Below, in pieces: positions 1-9,071 of a stretch of 64,000 bases of DNA. The notes beneath the pieces were generated by a model. That model searched no databases. It saw only the letters and a program-made list of their open reading frames with translations, and was not told the origin of the DNA. The translations under genes were made by a program, and so were the position numbers. Every line of letters begins with the position of its first letter. Positions within the stretch are counted from its first letter, which is position 1. This stretch comes from Paenibacillus sp. FSL K6-1096 (GTDB lineage: Bacteria > Bacillota > Bacilli > Paenibacillales > Paenibacillaceae): assembly GCF_037977055.1 (NCBI RefSeq), contig NZ_CP150274.1:1-64000 (forward strand). The letters run 5' to 3'.

Positions 1-1135
1 GTCTGAAGAATTCACGGATATCAGCCGCCAGCGGCTCCGGATCTTCCATCGCTGTGAAGTGTCCGCCGCGCGGCATCACATTCCACCGGGTAATGTTCAG
101 ATTGCGTTCAGCCCAGACTCTGGGCGGCAGGCAAACATCGCCAGGGAACAGTGCTACCGCTGTAGGCACCTCAATCGGCCCCAGGGGCGGCAAAGTATGT
201 GTATTCTCATAATACAGATTTGCAGTTGAGCCTGCCGTATTTGTAACCCAATAGAGCATAATATTCGTAAGTAATTCATCCTCGCTGAAGCTTTGCCGCA
301 GATCGCCTTTACAATCACTCCATGCCCGGAATTTCTCAATAATCCAAGCCGCCAGACCCACAGGAGAGTCGGTAAGCCCGTAAGCAATCGTCTGCGGCTT
401 CGTCGACTGAATCTGCATATATCCGCCCTCATCGGCGATCCATTGTGAGGTATTCTGGATATACAACCGCTCCTCTTCCGTCAGGCCAGACTTATCCTGC
501 ACCGTCAGCAGATTCCTGATCAGGCCAATGTCGGTGAGGTGGATTCCGCTTAGCAGCTCTGGGCGATTAGAGGCCAAATACCGGGTTACACCGGAGCCGA
601 CATCCCCGCCAGCCGCAGCAAATTTGCGGTACCCCAGATGTTCAGTCATTAACGTGGCCCATAGCCCGGCGATGTGGGCGTTGCTGATGCCCGTGCGCTT
701 CAGTCCGTTCGAGAAGCCGAATCCGGGTACGGAGGGCACGATCACATCGAAGGCATCCTCAGGATTCCCGCCGTAGCCCGCCGGGTCTGTAAGCAGGGGA
801 ATGATTTTCTCATAACGCAAGAAGCTGTCCGGCCAACCGTGCGTGAGGATCAGCGGGTGGGGATTCGGACCTTTGCCGCGCTCATGCACGAAATGAATAT
901 CCAGCCCGTCCACCTTGCAGCGGTAATGCGCCAGCTTGTTCAGCTCCGCTTCCCGGGCCCGCCAATCGAACTGATCCCGCCAATAGGCAACAAGGGACCT
1001 CAGATACGCCTGATCTGTCCCCCGGTCCCATCCAGCTTCCTCGAACATATCAGGCCAGCGGACATGCTCCAGTCTATATTTCAGATCCTCCAGGACTTCA
1101 TCGGCAACATGGATGTGATAACGTTCAACCGTCAT
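1..1135 (-). CDS. Epoxide hydrolase family alpha/beta hydrolase (3' end cut by window edge)
   Basis: Hydrolase with the N-terminal EHN domain of microsomal-type epoxide hydrolases followed by an alpha/beta-hydrolase fold; family members open epoxides to diols in the cytoplasm. Visible motifs are the oxyanion-hole HGWP (residues 99-102), the nucleophile loop GGDVGSG (Asp178) and a late GGHFTAMEDP segment holding the expected catalytic His. About 378 residues are present and only the last few are missing off the left edge. The ATG at 1133-1135 follows an AAGGAG ribosome site. It is transcribed away from the next gene; the roughly 440-bp gap between them holds a repeat array. The substrate cannot be deduced. 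Confidence 0.85.
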   Translation of the reverse strand, partial: MTVERYHIHVADEVLEDLKYRLEHVRWPDMFEEAGWDRGTDQAYLRSLVAYWRDQFDWRAREAELNKLAHYRCKVDGLDIHFVHERGKGPNPHPLILTHGWPDSFLRYEKIIPLLTDPAGYGGNPEDAFDVIVPSVPGFGFSNGLKRTGISNAHIAGLWATLMTEHLGYRKFAAAGGDVGSGVTRYLASNRPELLSGIHLTDIGLIRNLLTVQDKSGLTEEERLYIQNTSQWIADEGGYMQIQSTKPQTIAYGLTDSPVGLAAWIIEKFRAWSDCKGDLRQSFSEDELLTNIMLYWVTNTAGSTANLYYENTHTLPPLGPIEVPTAVALFPGDVCLPPRVWAERNLNITRWNVMPRGGHFTAMEDPEPLAADIREFFR

Positions 1136-1260
1136 TACAATCACTCCTTAAGTGTAATCACTTCTGCACCAATATGATAACTATATCACCTGGAGTATCG
1201 TTAGACATTAAAGAGCTAATTGGAAAAAGCGAGTGCCGGTAACATTCTCTGAGAAATACT

Positions 1261-1431
1261 GCAAAATGTGCAACAATACTGCCCCATAGAAGCGGTCTAT
1301 GCGGGAATCCTGCACGAAATGCAACAAATCCAGCGCTATCATGCTCTAAACAACCGGAATTTGTGCAAAACATGCAACATTGTCTCGCAGCCAGTAACAG
1401 TTATTAGAAAAATGATGCAAAATGTGCAACA
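1261..1431. repeat. Intergenic array of four 16-bp cores at 51-53 bp spacing
   Basis: Four copies of a core of the form GCAnnAAnnTGCAACA begin at 1261, 1312, 1365 and 1417. The inner TGCAAC hits are 51, 53 and 52 bp apart, all in one orientation. The array lies between the divergent epoxide hydrolase and P-loop NTPase genes, and this gap (1136-1575) shows nothing else recognisable. The second copy (GCACGAAATGCAACAA) closely matches a core of the array near 23.83 kb. Short ORFs across it have no ribosome site and are not credible genes. Confidence 0.75.
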
Positions 1432-1575
1432 ATGCTCTACATGCAAGCAGCCATCGATTGAAAAAACACATTGACCGGATAGACGTTCATTCCCCCACCA
1501 AGCACCTTACAAATACCTGACGCATATTGTATGGTTATAAGCCTATCAGGCGGCAACGGGAAAGGAAGTGGGTGG

Positions 1576-2667
1576 ATGGCTGCGCGGATTTTACGATATT
1601 TTGCAGGCGGCAATACGGCTCTTGGCTTCTATAATTTGTTCGAAACGAATCTTCAGGGATTGCGGCGGATCTTCATCTTGAAGGGCGGTCCCGGCACGGG
1701 GAAATCCTCACTAATGAAAGCAATCGGCACGGAATGGGCGGAACGGGGATACGATATTGAGCTGATCCATTGCTCATCCGATAAGGATTCCCTGGACGGG
1801 GTTATTATTCCGGCGCTGGGCGCGGGCATCGTTGACGGGACTGCGCCCCATGTGATCGAGCCGAAGGCCCCCGGAGCGGTTGAGGAATACGTAAATCTGG
1901 GAGAAGCGTGGGACTCGGCAGCGCTGATCAGCCAGAGGGAGGCCATCAGGGAGATTAATCAGAGGGTGGCAAATGCCTATGCGTCAGCGTACAGCAGATT
2001 TGCGGAGGCTCTGAGCATTCATGACGAATGGGAAAAGATTTATTTCGATCATATGGACTTCGGCAAGGCGGATCAATTAACGGCCCGGATGCTGGAAGAG
2101 CTGTTTGGTGAAACGCAGCTTCAGAGGAGTGCTGATGTGAAGCACCGGTTTCTGGGCGCAGCAACGCCGTCAGGAGCGGTTGATTTTGTCCCTAATCTGA
2201 CCGCAGGGCTGTCCAGACGCTTCTTCCTCAAAGGCCGGGCTGGAACAGGTAAATCCACCATGCTCAAGAAAATCGCTGCCGAGGCGGAGAATAGAGGCTT
2301 TGATACGGAGATCTATCATTGCGGATTCGATCCCCACAGCCTGGATATGGTCATTGTGCGGGAGCTTAATTTTGCGGTTTTTGACAGCACCAGCCCGCAT
2401 GAATATGATCCTGACCGGGAGGGAGACGTAATTATCGATACGTATGAACTTGTTGTTGCCCCGGGAACGGATGAGCGCCTCGCCGGACCGCTTGAAGAAG
2501 TAAGCGCACAATATAAGGCCACCATGAAAGAGGCGATAGCCGCTCTCGCAGAGGCCAAGGTACACCGGGATGAATTAGAGAAAATATATGTTGCGGCAAT
2601 GGATTTTAGCGTGGTGGATGAGGCCAGAAACCGGATCTCTGTTGAATTAAACAGCTTACAGGCTTAG
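1576..2667 (+). CDS. Double P-loop NTPase (PRK06851-like)
   Basis: Cytoplasmic protein of 363 residues made of two similar halves, each opening with a Walker A loop: GGPGTGKSS (residues 37-45) and, in the second half, GRAGTGKST. Both halves then carry an IxHCxxDxxSLD-like strand (LIHCSSDKDSLD and IYHCGFDPHSLD) and a C-terminal helical part, suggesting internal duplication. It resembles the uncharacterised PRK06851 family of Firmicutes; the biological role is unknown to me. I chose ATG 1576, preceded by AAAGGAAGTG, over the in-frame ATG at 1531, which lacks a ribosome site. It converges on the AraC gene with a shared terminator. Confidence 0.75.
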   Translation: MAARILRYFAGGNTALGFYNLFETNLQGLRRIFILKGGPGTGKSSLMKAIGTEWAERGYDIELIHCSSDKDSLDGVIIPALGAGIVDGTAPHVIEPKAPGAVEEYVNLGEAWDSAALISQREAIREINQRVANAYASAYSRFAEALSIHDEWEKIYFDHMDFGKADQLTARMLEELFGETQLQRSADVKHRFLGAATPSGAVDFVPNLTAGLSRRFFLKGRAGTGKSTMLKKIAAEAENRGFDTEIYHCGFDPHSLDMVIVRELNFAVFDSTSPHEYDPDREGDVIIDTYELVVAPGTDERLAGPLEEVSAQYKATMKEAIAALAEAKVHRDELEKIYVAAMDFSVVDEARNRISVELNSLQA

Positions 2668-2693
2668 CGTTTACTACAAACTGAATCAGCCTT

Positions 2694-2742
2694 GGAGCAT
2701 ACCCGTGGGAGATATTTGCTGCCCGCCGGGTATGCTCCTTTT
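2694..2742. terminator. Bidirectional hairpin terminator between convergent genes
   Basis: A 12-bp perfect stem, GGAGCATACCCG (2694-2705) pairing with CGGGTATGCTCC (2727-2738), is followed by TTTTATTTT. It sits between the NTPase stop and the AraC stop and could serve both strands. Confidence 0.85.
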
Positions 2743-2745
2743 ATT

Positions 2746-3525
2746 TTAAAAAGTGTGCAGTTCCTCCTGCTCCGAATACCGGTTGCGGTACTGCAGCGGA
2801 GTCATGGACATATATTTCTTGAACTGGCGGGTATAGTAGCTTTGATTGCAGAACCCGAGCAGCACAGAGATGTCCAGAACCCGGAGGTCGCTGTGAATCA
2901 GAAAATAAGTGGAATCCTCGATACGGTTCCTGGTGATGTATTCGGAAATGGACAGGCCCACCTCCTGTTTAAACAGGCCGGATAAGTAATAGGGGTGCAC
3001 ATTTACCTTGGCTGCCAGCTGCTCCAGCGTCAGCTCCGCGAACCTCTCCTCATGAATATAAGAGATCGTCTTGTTCACGATGGAATTATAGGCCGGTTTC
3101 TTTTCCTTGCGCAGCGTCCAAAAGAAGGAGTGGAGCATTTCATACTCCAGCGCTTTCAATGCCTCCACCTCGCCGGTTTCCTCAATCTGCCGGATGAAGA
3201 TATCGCTTAAATTATAGGCATTCTCCGGGTGGACGCCTCCGTTAATAATGGCACGCGTGAACAAGGTGCAGGTGCAGATCAGCGAGTTCTTCAAGGAACG
3301 GACATGGCTGCGGGCCAGGGTGGCGCGCTCCTGCCGGTTGATGGCATCCAGCGCCCGGGCCGCCTCATCGAACAGACCCTTGGACAGTGCCTGCAGCATT
3401 TTTTGCTCCGAGTTGTAGGATGGGTGTACGTAGAACTGCTGCCTGTTTTTGACACGCTCTTCAATAAACTGTCTGATGATTTTTTTGGGGACGGTATTGG
3501 CGGTGCTTTTAGTAGAATTTGCCAT
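2746..3525 (-). CDS. AraC-family transcriptional regulator
   Basis: A 259-residue DNA-binding protein. The C-terminal third is an AraC double helix-turn-helix (from about SYIHEERFAELTLEQLAAKV through MSMTPLQYRNRYSEQ), with the signature second HTH around DISVLLGFCNQSYYTRQFKKYM. The N-terminal part has no cupin that I can recognise, so any effector is unknown. Start is ATG 3523-3525 after AAAGGTG; an upstream in-frame ATG at 3639 has no ribosome site. It is divergent from the EEP/ABC/GH65 operon across a roughly 160-bp gap holding a cre-like site, so it is the natural candidate regulator of that operon (inference). Confidence 0.85.
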   Translation of the reverse strand: MANSTKSTANTVPKKIIRQFIEERVKNRQQFYVHPSYNSEQKMLQALSKGLFDEAARALDAINRQERATLARSHVRSLKNSLICTCTLFTRAIINGGVHPENAYNLSDIFIRQIEETGEVEALKALEYEMLHSFFWTLRKEKKPAYNSIVNKTISYIHEERFAELTLEQLAAKVNVHPYYLSGLFKQEVGLSISEYITRNRIEDSTYFLIHSDLRVLDISVLLGFCNQSYYTRQFKKYMSMTPLQYRNRYSEQEELHTF

Positions 3526-3619
3526 AGGTTCACCTTTAATTTTTAATAAAAATCTGTATATTTTAACAGCATTATAAGGCATAAACTTATAGACTTCAAT
3601 ATGTAACACAGAGAGTGAA

Positions 3620-3634
3620 TTAAAAGCGTTTACA
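3620..3634. promoter_or_regulatory. cre-like catabolite control site
   Basis: TTAAAAGCGTTTACA fits the CcpA consensus WTGNAANCGNWNNCW with one mismatch (A for G at position 3). It lies in the divergent gap upstream of the EEP/ABC/GH65 operon, where carbon catabolite control would make sense. Pattern match only. Confidence 0.5.
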
Positions 3635-3685
3635 AACAAGATGAAAAAACGGCAAATGACTCTTATGGGGGGGAAGAGAACAGCG

Positions 3686-4456
3686 ATGAAGACTTATGAA
3701 ATGGCTTCTTTTAATATCCGCCTCGACACTACGGCAGACGGAGAGAACGGCTGGGAATACCGCAAGGAGCACATGCTGCGCCTGATCAGGCATTACCGCT
3801 GGGACGTCTTCGGAATGCAGGAAGTGCGGGGCAATCAGCTGAGAGCTCTGGCGGCACTTGAGGATTATGCGGTGGAGGGCATCAGCCGTGGCCATGATCC
3901 TGAAGACGAACACAGTCCGGTCTTTTATAACAAATCGGTGTTCACCAGGGAAGACGGGGGCACCTTCTGGCTGTCGGAGACGCCGGAGCTTCCTTCCAAG
4001 TCCTGGGGCTCGGATTGCAACCGGATCTGTACCTGGGTAAGGCTGAAGGACAAAAGAAACGGAAAACGGATTCATTTTATGAACACCCATCTGGACCATA
4101 TCAGCGAGGAAGCGAGATACCGCGGCGCTCTGATGATTCTGGACTGGATTCGTAATCAGGGCGGAAATCTCCCGGTTATACTGACAGGGGATTTCAATGC
4201 TTTGCCGGACGAGAGATGCTACCGGGAGATAACAGCGCAGCTGATAGATACCCGCAGAGCAACAGATGCACACTATGGCCCCTGGGGAACATTCACCGGC
4301 TTCCGCTACGATATTCCGTGGGATGAGCTTACGGAAATCGATTATATTTTTACGGACAAGCAGGCGAAAGTACTCAAGACCCGGACGGTAACCGACAGCT
4401 TTGACCGGAAATACCCTTCGGATCACTATCCTGTTACAGTAACTCTGGAAATCTAA
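3686..4456 (+). CDS. Endonuclease/exonuclease/phosphatase (EEP) family phosphodiesterase
   Basis: A 256-residue, apparently cytoplasmic metal-dependent phosphodiesterase of the DNase I/EEP fold. The whole active-site set is visible: Asn10 (ASFNIR), Glu46 (GMQEVR), His135 (NTHLDH), Asp169/Asn171 (TGDFNALPD), Asp219 (EIDYIF) and Asp246-His247 (YPSDHYP). No signal peptide. Start is ATG 3686 after GGGGGGAAGAG; an in-frame ATG at 3641 has a poorer context. As first gene of a sugar ABC/phosphorylase operon it more likely cleaves a small phosphodiester or phosphomonoester than DNA (inference). The family also includes sphingomyelinases and inositol phosphatases, so the substrate is open. Confidence 0.85.
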   Translation: MKTYEMASFNIRLDTTADGENGWEYRKEHMLRLIRHYRWDVFGMQEVRGNQLRALAALEDYAVEGISRGHDPEDEHSPVFYNKSVFTREDGGTFWLSETPELPSKSWGSDCNRICTWVRLKDKRNGKRIHFMNTHLDHISEEARYRGALMILDWIRNQGGNLPVILTGDFNALPDERCYREITAQLIDTRRATDAHYGPWGTFTGFRYDIPWDELTEIDYIFTDKQAKVLKTRTVTDSFDRKYPSDHYPVTVTLEI

Positions 4457-4485
4457 TTTACCTTGATAAGGAGCGAAACTTAACG

Positions 4486-5580
4486 ATGATGAAAAAAATG
4501 ATGCTCTCCGCTGTGACTTTATCCATGGCACTTATTGTAAGCGCATGCGGCAATAACTCGGGCGGCGGCAATACAGACACAGGAAGCGCAAATAGTAACG
4601 CCGCTAACTCCGGCAGTGCCAAGAATGAGAAGCTGATTGTGTATACCAACGCCAACTCGGACGGACGCGGGGAGTGGCTGACCGAAAAAGCGAAGGCAGC
4701 GGGCTTCGATATTGAGATTGTGGGCGCAGGCGGAGCCGATCTGACCAACCGTCTGATTGCGGAGAAAAACAATCCGGTTGCTGACGTCATCTACGGTCTG
4801 AACAACATGCTGTACGAGAGACTGAAGAGTGAGAATGTGCTTACCGAATACAAACCCGCCTGGGCCGCAGATGTGGAGGAAGGCCTGAACGACCCGGACG
4901 GATATTACCATGGATTGATCAAGCAGGCGATTCTGCTGGGCTATAATCCGGAGATCATCACCCCTGACAAGGCGCCTAAGGATTGGACAGACCTGTGGCA
5001 GAAGGAAGAGTTCCACGGCAAGTATGAGGCTCCGACTGTACTCGGACAAATTACGCCTCAGCTGGTAGTCGCCGGAATTCTTACACGCTACACCGATGAG
5101 AGCGGAGAGATGGGCATCTCCCAGCAGGGATGGGATGAGATCACCCAAATGTTCGATAACGGCGTTCCGGCCGTCGAAGGGGAAGACCCGTATGCTAACC
5201 TGGCCAGCGGCAAAACTCCGCTTATCACGGTAGTATCCGGTACGCTCAAGAATAAGAAGGAGCAATATGGTGTAGAGGCAGGAACGGTTGCGCCTGAGGT
5301 TGGCGTTCCGATGATTGTAGAGCATGCCGCGATTAATAACGGCACGAAGAAGCTGGAGACCGCGAAGCGTTTTGTAGACTGGATGGGTACTCCTGAGGTT
5401 CAGGGCGAATTCGCTGCACAGTTCAGTGCAATGCCGGCCAATACCAAAGCCGTGGATAAGGCTCCCGAGGAAGTTCAGAACCTGTATGCAGACCTAAAAG
5501 CCCAGCAGCTGGATTGGGGCTTCATCTCCGGTCATATCGAGCAATGGGTAGAGAAAATCGAGCTTGAGATCAAAAAATAA
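4486..5580 (+). CDS. ABC transporter substrate-binding lipoprotein (Fe3+/sugar-phosphate type)
   Basis: A 364-residue extracytoplasmic binding lipoprotein: basic start, hydrophobic stretch and a lipobox ending at Cys21 (VSAC), then a Gly/Ser/Asn-rich tether. The mature part looks like the AfuA/FbpA/PotD-like group (opening KLIVYTNANSDGRGEW; late GTPEVQGEFAAQFSAMPANTKA). That group binds ferric ion, polyamines, phosphonates or hexose phosphates. ATG 4486 follows AAGGAG. It is 29 bp after the EEP gene and 10 bp before the ATPase gene, so the three are co-transcribed. Ligand is not certain; the neighbourhood favours a phosphorylated or glycosyl compound over iron. Confidence 0.85.
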   Translation: MMKKMMLSAVTLSMALIVSACGNNSGGGNTDTGSANSNAANSGSAKNEKLIVYTNANSDGRGEWLTEKAKAAGFDIEIVGAGGADLTNRLIAEKNNPVADVIYGLNNMLYERLKSENVLTEYKPAWAADVEEGLNDPDGYYHGLIKQAILLGYNPEIITPDKAPKDWTDLWQKEEFHGKYEAPTVLGQITPQLVVAGILTRYTDESGEMGISQQGWDEITQMFDNGVPAVEGEDPYANLASGKTPLITVVSGTLKNKKEQYGVEAGTVAPEVGVPMIVEHAAINNGTKKLETAKRFVDWMGTPEVQGEFAAQFSAMPANTKAVDKAPEEVQNLYADLKAQQLDWGFISGHIEQWVEKIELEIKK

Positions 5581-5590
5581 GGGGATTTAT

Positions 5591-6601
5591 ATGATCACAT
5601 TCAAGGATATCCAGATTAAATTCGGTGATTTCCATGCTATCAAGAATCTGAACCTGAATATTCAGGAGGGTGAGTTCTTCACCTTCCTGGGTCCTTCGGG
5701 CTGCGGCAAGACCACCATCCTGCGCAGTCTGGTCGGCTTCATTGAGCCTACGGAGGGGCAGATACTGGTGAACGGCAAGGATGTAACGAATGTCTCGATC
5801 GAGAAGCGGGGAATCGGCATGGTGTTTCAGAGCTATGCCCTGTTTCCGACGCTGAACGTGTATGAGAATATCGAGTTTGGCCTGAAGGTTAAAAAAATAC
5901 CCAAGGACGAAATCGACCGGCAGGTGAGAGAGATTGCCGCCAAGGTGGATCTGAATGATGAACAGCTGGCCAAGAAGGTATCCGAGCTGTCGGGAGGACA
6001 GCAGCAGCGTGTAGCGATTGCCAGAGCGCTTGTCCTCAAGCCAAGCATCCTTGCGCTGGATGAGCCGCTCTCCAATCTGGACGCCAAGCTGCGGGTCCAG
6101 CTCCGCAATGAGCTGAAGGAGCTGCAGAAGAAATTCGGCATTACCACGATTTATGTGACGCATGACCAGGAAGAAGCGCTGACGCTGTCCGACCGCATTG
6201 CCGTATTCCATAAAGGCACTGTCGAGCAGGTGGGTACGCCGAGGGAAATTTACAATCAATCCGCAACCGAATTCGTATGCAATTTCATCGGGGATATCAA
6301 CTGGGTAGACCCGTCCATTATTGCGGGCAGCGAGTTGAAGCACAAGCTCGATCCGGGCAAGAAATCGTATATCCGCAATGAGAAGGTGAACCTGTCGCCT
6401 GAGGCCCAGAGACCGGGCACTGTGCAGCTTAAGGGCCGGATCATAGATCAGGAATTCTACGGCCTCTATACGAAGCATACGATCGAGATGGCCGGAGGCG
6501 GGCTGTTAAAGACAGTGGAAACCGAAAGCGGTGCGGTGCAGCCCGGGGTGGGGGAAGAAATCGATGTGTACATCAACCCTGCAGATATTCTTCAGTACTA
6601 G
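5591..6601 (+). CDS. ABC transporter ATP-binding protein (Fe3+/spermidine/sugar-phosphate type)
   Basis: A 336-residue importer ATPase with Walker A GPSGCGKT (34-41), Q-loop Gln80, signature LSGGQ (133-137), Walker B ILALDEP (153-159) and H-loop His191, plus a C-terminal TOBE-like regulatory domain of about 100 residues. Size and layout match the FbpC/PotA/AfuC group. Start is ATG 5591 after AAGGGGAT; the in-frame upstream start at 5564 overlaps the previous gene without benefit. It powers the fused permease encoded next. Confidence 0.9.
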   Translation: MITFKDIQIKFGDFHAIKNLNLNIQEGEFFTFLGPSGCGKTTILRSLVGFIEPTEGQILVNGKDVTNVSIEKRGIGMVFQSYALFPTLNVYENIEFGLKVKKIPKDEIDRQVREIAAKVDLNDEQLAKKVSELSGGQQQRVAIARALVLKPSILALDEPLSNLDAKLRVQLRNELKELQKKFGITTIYVTHDQEEALTLSDRIAVFHKGTVEQVGTPREIYNQSATEFVCNFIGDINWVDPSIIAGSELKHKLDPGKKSYIRNEKVNLSPEAQRPGTVQLKGRIIDQEFYGLYTKHTIEMAGGGLLKTVETESGAVQPGVGEEIDVYINPADILQY

Positions 6602-6616
6602 AGGAGTGACATTCGA

Positions 6617-8323
6617 TTGCTAGCGCAGATATTTAAAGGCCGGCTGCCCATGAAGCCGACAGCCCTGATTATGTACGGGCTGATCGCCTGGTTCGTCATC
6701 GCCTTTCTGATCTACCCCAACCTGAATATTTATTATGAAATTTTCTTTGCTGACGGCAAATTCTCGTTTGAAGCGATCGAGAAGCTGATGCGGTCGGAAC
6801 GGGCGATGAAAAGCTTGTACAACAGCTTCCTGCTGGCCTGCTCCCTGGTCGTTACGGTAAATGTCGTAGGCATCTTTCTCGTTCTCGTCGTCGATTACTT
6901 TGACATCAAAGGTGCGAAGCTGCTGCGGCTCGGCTACTTCACGACGCTGATCTACAGCGGTGTCGTTCTGGTCTCCGGCTACAAGCTGATTTACGGGGAG
7001 ACAGGCTTCATGACCAGGCTGCTGTCGGGAATCTTTCCGGGCTTTGACACAACATGGTTTCACGGCTACTGGGCGGTCCTGTTCGTCATGACGTTTGCCT
7101 GTACCTCCAATCACGTACTGTTTCTTAGCAACGCCATCCGCAAGGTGGATTACCAGACGGTAGAAGCTGCAAGGAATATGGGCGCATCCACCTTCTATAT
7201 TTTATGGCGCGTGGTTTTTCCTGTCCTGAAGCCTACCATTTTTGCACTCACGATTCTCGTCTTCCTGACAGGGCTTGCGGCGACATCGGCCCCGCTGATT
7301 CTGGGCGGTACTGATTTTCAGACCATTACACCGATGATTTTAACCTTTTCCAAAAGCGTAACCTCCCGGAATCTGGCCGCCCTGCTGGCGCTAATTCTGG
7401 GGATTGCGACCCTGATTCTGCTGACCATCATGATCCGCTTTGAGCGTAAAGGCAATTTCATGTCGGTCTCCAAGGTCAAATCAGAGCTGGTTAAGCAGAA
7501 AATCAATCATACAGCGGGCAACATCGCCACACATCTTATCGCGTACTTTGTCTTTTTGATTTATGCGATTCCGGTTGTGCTGATCGTGCTGTTCTCCTTC
7601 ACCAATGCCCAGGCGATTTATTCGGGAACCTTGTCCTTCAGCAGCTTCAGTCTGGATAATTATATCCGCGTGTTCTCCAGCCTGTCGGCGTTCAAGCCTT
7701 ATCTGGTCAGCATCTGCTATGCAGCAGCGGCCTCGGTCACCGTTGTGACGATTGCCCTGATGGCTTCGCGGATTCTGCATAAATACAAAAACGGCTGGTC
7801 CGCCGCCCTGGAGTATGCCCTGCTGATCCCGTGGATTCTGCCTTCCACGCTGATTGCCATCGGGCTGATTGTGACGTTCGGAGTACCCCGGTGGATTGTC
7901 GGCAATTCCGTGCTTGTCGGGACGATCTGGATGCTGTTCCTGGCTTATGTCATTGTCCATATTCCGTTTACACTGCGGATGGTAAAAGCCTCCTTCTTCA
8001 GCATAGACAGCAGTCTGGAGGATGCAGCCCGCAATCTTGGCGCGAAGCCGTTCTATACGTTCCGCAGAGTGCTGCTGCCGATCGTGCTTCCGTCAACGCT
8101 GGCCGTGCTGGCCCTGAACTTTAACGGAATCCTGGCCGACTATGATGTCACGGTGTTCCTGTACCATCCGCTGTTCGAGCCGCTCGGGATTGTAGTCAAG
8201 AACAGCACGGACCCGCAGGCGTTGGGCGACGCGAAAGCGCTGACGCTCGTATACACGGTGATCCTCATGATCATGTCCACCCTGACGCTCTACTTTGTAT
8301 ATGGAAGAAGAAGCAGAAGCTGA
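6617..8323 (+). CDS. Fused double ABC permease (FbpB/AfuB-type)
   Basis: A 568-residue membrane protein with about 12 hydrophobic segments forming two MetI-like permease domains in one chain. Each half has an ATPase-docking EAA loop: EAARNMGASTFYILWRVVFP in the first and EDAARNLGAKPFYTFRRVLLP in the second. Such fusions are typical of ferric, 2-aminoethylphosphonate and hexose-phosphate importers rather than of oligosaccharide importers. Start is TTG 6617, eight bases after GAGGAGTG; no better ATG exists nearby. It sits 15 bp after the ATPase gene and completes a three-gene importer. Confidence 0.9.
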   Translation: MLAQIFKGRLPMKPTALIMYGLIAWFVIAFLIYPNLNIYYEIFFADGKFSFEAIEKLMRSERAMKSLYNSFLLACSLVVTVNVVGIFLVLVVDYFDIKGAKLLRLGYFTTLIYSGVVLVSGYKLIYGETGFMTRLLSGIFPGFDTTWFHGYWAVLFVMTFACTSNHVLFLSNAIRKVDYQTVEAARNMGASTFYILWRVVFPVLKPTIFALTILVFLTGLAATSAPLILGGTDFQTITPMILTFSKSVTSRNLAALLALILGIATLILLTIMIRFERKGNFMSVSKVKSELVKQKINHTAGNIATHLIAYFVFLIYAIPVVLIVLFSFTNAQAIYSGTLSFSSFSLDNYIRVFSSLSAFKPYLVSICYAAAASVTVVTIALMASRILHKYKNGWSAALEYALLIPWILPSTLIAIGLIVTFGVPRWIVGNSVLVGTIWMLFLAYVIVHIPFTLRMVKASFFSIDSSLEDAARNLGAKPFYTFRRVLLPIVLPSTLAVLALNFNGILADYDVTVFLYHPLFEPLGIVVKNSTDPQALGDAKALTLVYTVILMIMSTLTLYFVYGRRSRS

Positions 8324-8364
8324 TGGCTATACTTGCCGTGGGCTCTGCTTGAAAGGAAGATCCC

Positions 8365-9054
8365 ATGGAATGGTTGAACAATGAACTGTATATGAAGCTC
8401 TGCCTCGCTGCACTGCTCGGTTTTGTGATCGGGCTGGAACGCGAAATCAGGAGAAAACCGCTGGGCCTGAAGACCAGCTCGGTGATCGCGATCATCAGCT
8501 GCCTGCTGACCATCGTCTCCATGGAAACCGCATATCATTCAGGCAAAAGCACGCATGGTATTGTGATTCAAATGGATCCGCTGCGGCTGGCTGCGCAGAT
8601 CGTCTCCGGCATCGGCTTCCTCGGAGCCGGCGTGATTCTGAGACGGGGCAATGACCACATCTCCGGTCTGACGACAGCGGCCATGATCTGGGGGGCGGCC
8701 GGAATCGGCATTGCCGTCGGTGCAGGCTTCTATAAAGAAGCCATTGCGGTAGTCGGGCTGCTGATCGTCAGCGTTGAGCTGATTCCCTTCCTGCTTGGCA
8801 GGCCGATGAAGCATCTGGGGAGTGAGCATCTCATTCTGATCACCATTGACAATCCGGCCGGACTGAAGCAGATTATCGACAATATCAAGGGCAATAAGAT
8901 CCGCATCCTGCATTCAAGAATCAAAGACATCAAGAAGGATGCGGTCCATTTGCTGGAGCTGCGGACCAAAGTAAGCTCCAGCCAGTCGATTACCGACTTG
9001 TATCATAGAATCTCTGATATGGATGGGGTCGTATCGATTGAAATTTCAAACTAG
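8365..9054 (+). CDS. MgtC/SapB family membrane protein
   Basis: A 229-residue protein with the MgtC N-terminal membrane domain (LLGFVIGLEREIRRKPLGLKT, then GIGFLGAGVILRRG and GLTTAAMIWGAAGIGIAVGAG) and a C-terminal ACT-like cytosolic domain of about 80 residues. MgtC proteins affect Mg2+/phosphate homeostasis and can modulate other membrane proteins; no transport activity is assured. RBS GAAAGGAAG precedes ATG 8365. Its place between a sugar-type importer and a phosphate-consuming GH65 phosphorylase is unusual and may reflect control of phosphate or Mg2+ during phosphorolysis (inference). Confidence 0.88.
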   Translation: MEWLNNELYMKLCLAALLGFVIGLEREIRRKPLGLKTSSVIAIISCLLTIVSMETAYHSGKSTHGIVIQMDPLRLAAQIVSGIGFLGAGVILRRGNDHISGLTTAAMIWGAAGIGIAVGAGFYKEAIAVVGLLIVSVELIPFLLGRPMKHLGSEHLILITIDNPAGLKQIIDNIKGNKIRILHSRIKDIKKDAVHLLELRTKVSSSQSITDLYHRISDMDGVVSIEISN

Positions 9055-9071
9055 GAAGGAACCCGTTACTC

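Noticed and set aside
3620..4531. 303-codon minus-strand ORF opposite the EEP gene
   Set aside because: Antisense shadow; the plus strand encodes a complete EEP active site.
4486..8323. Plain ferric iron importer
   Set aside because: Family type alone would allow it, but co-transcription with EEP, GH65 and pgmB genes makes a carbohydrate-derived ligand more likely; kept as an alternative only.
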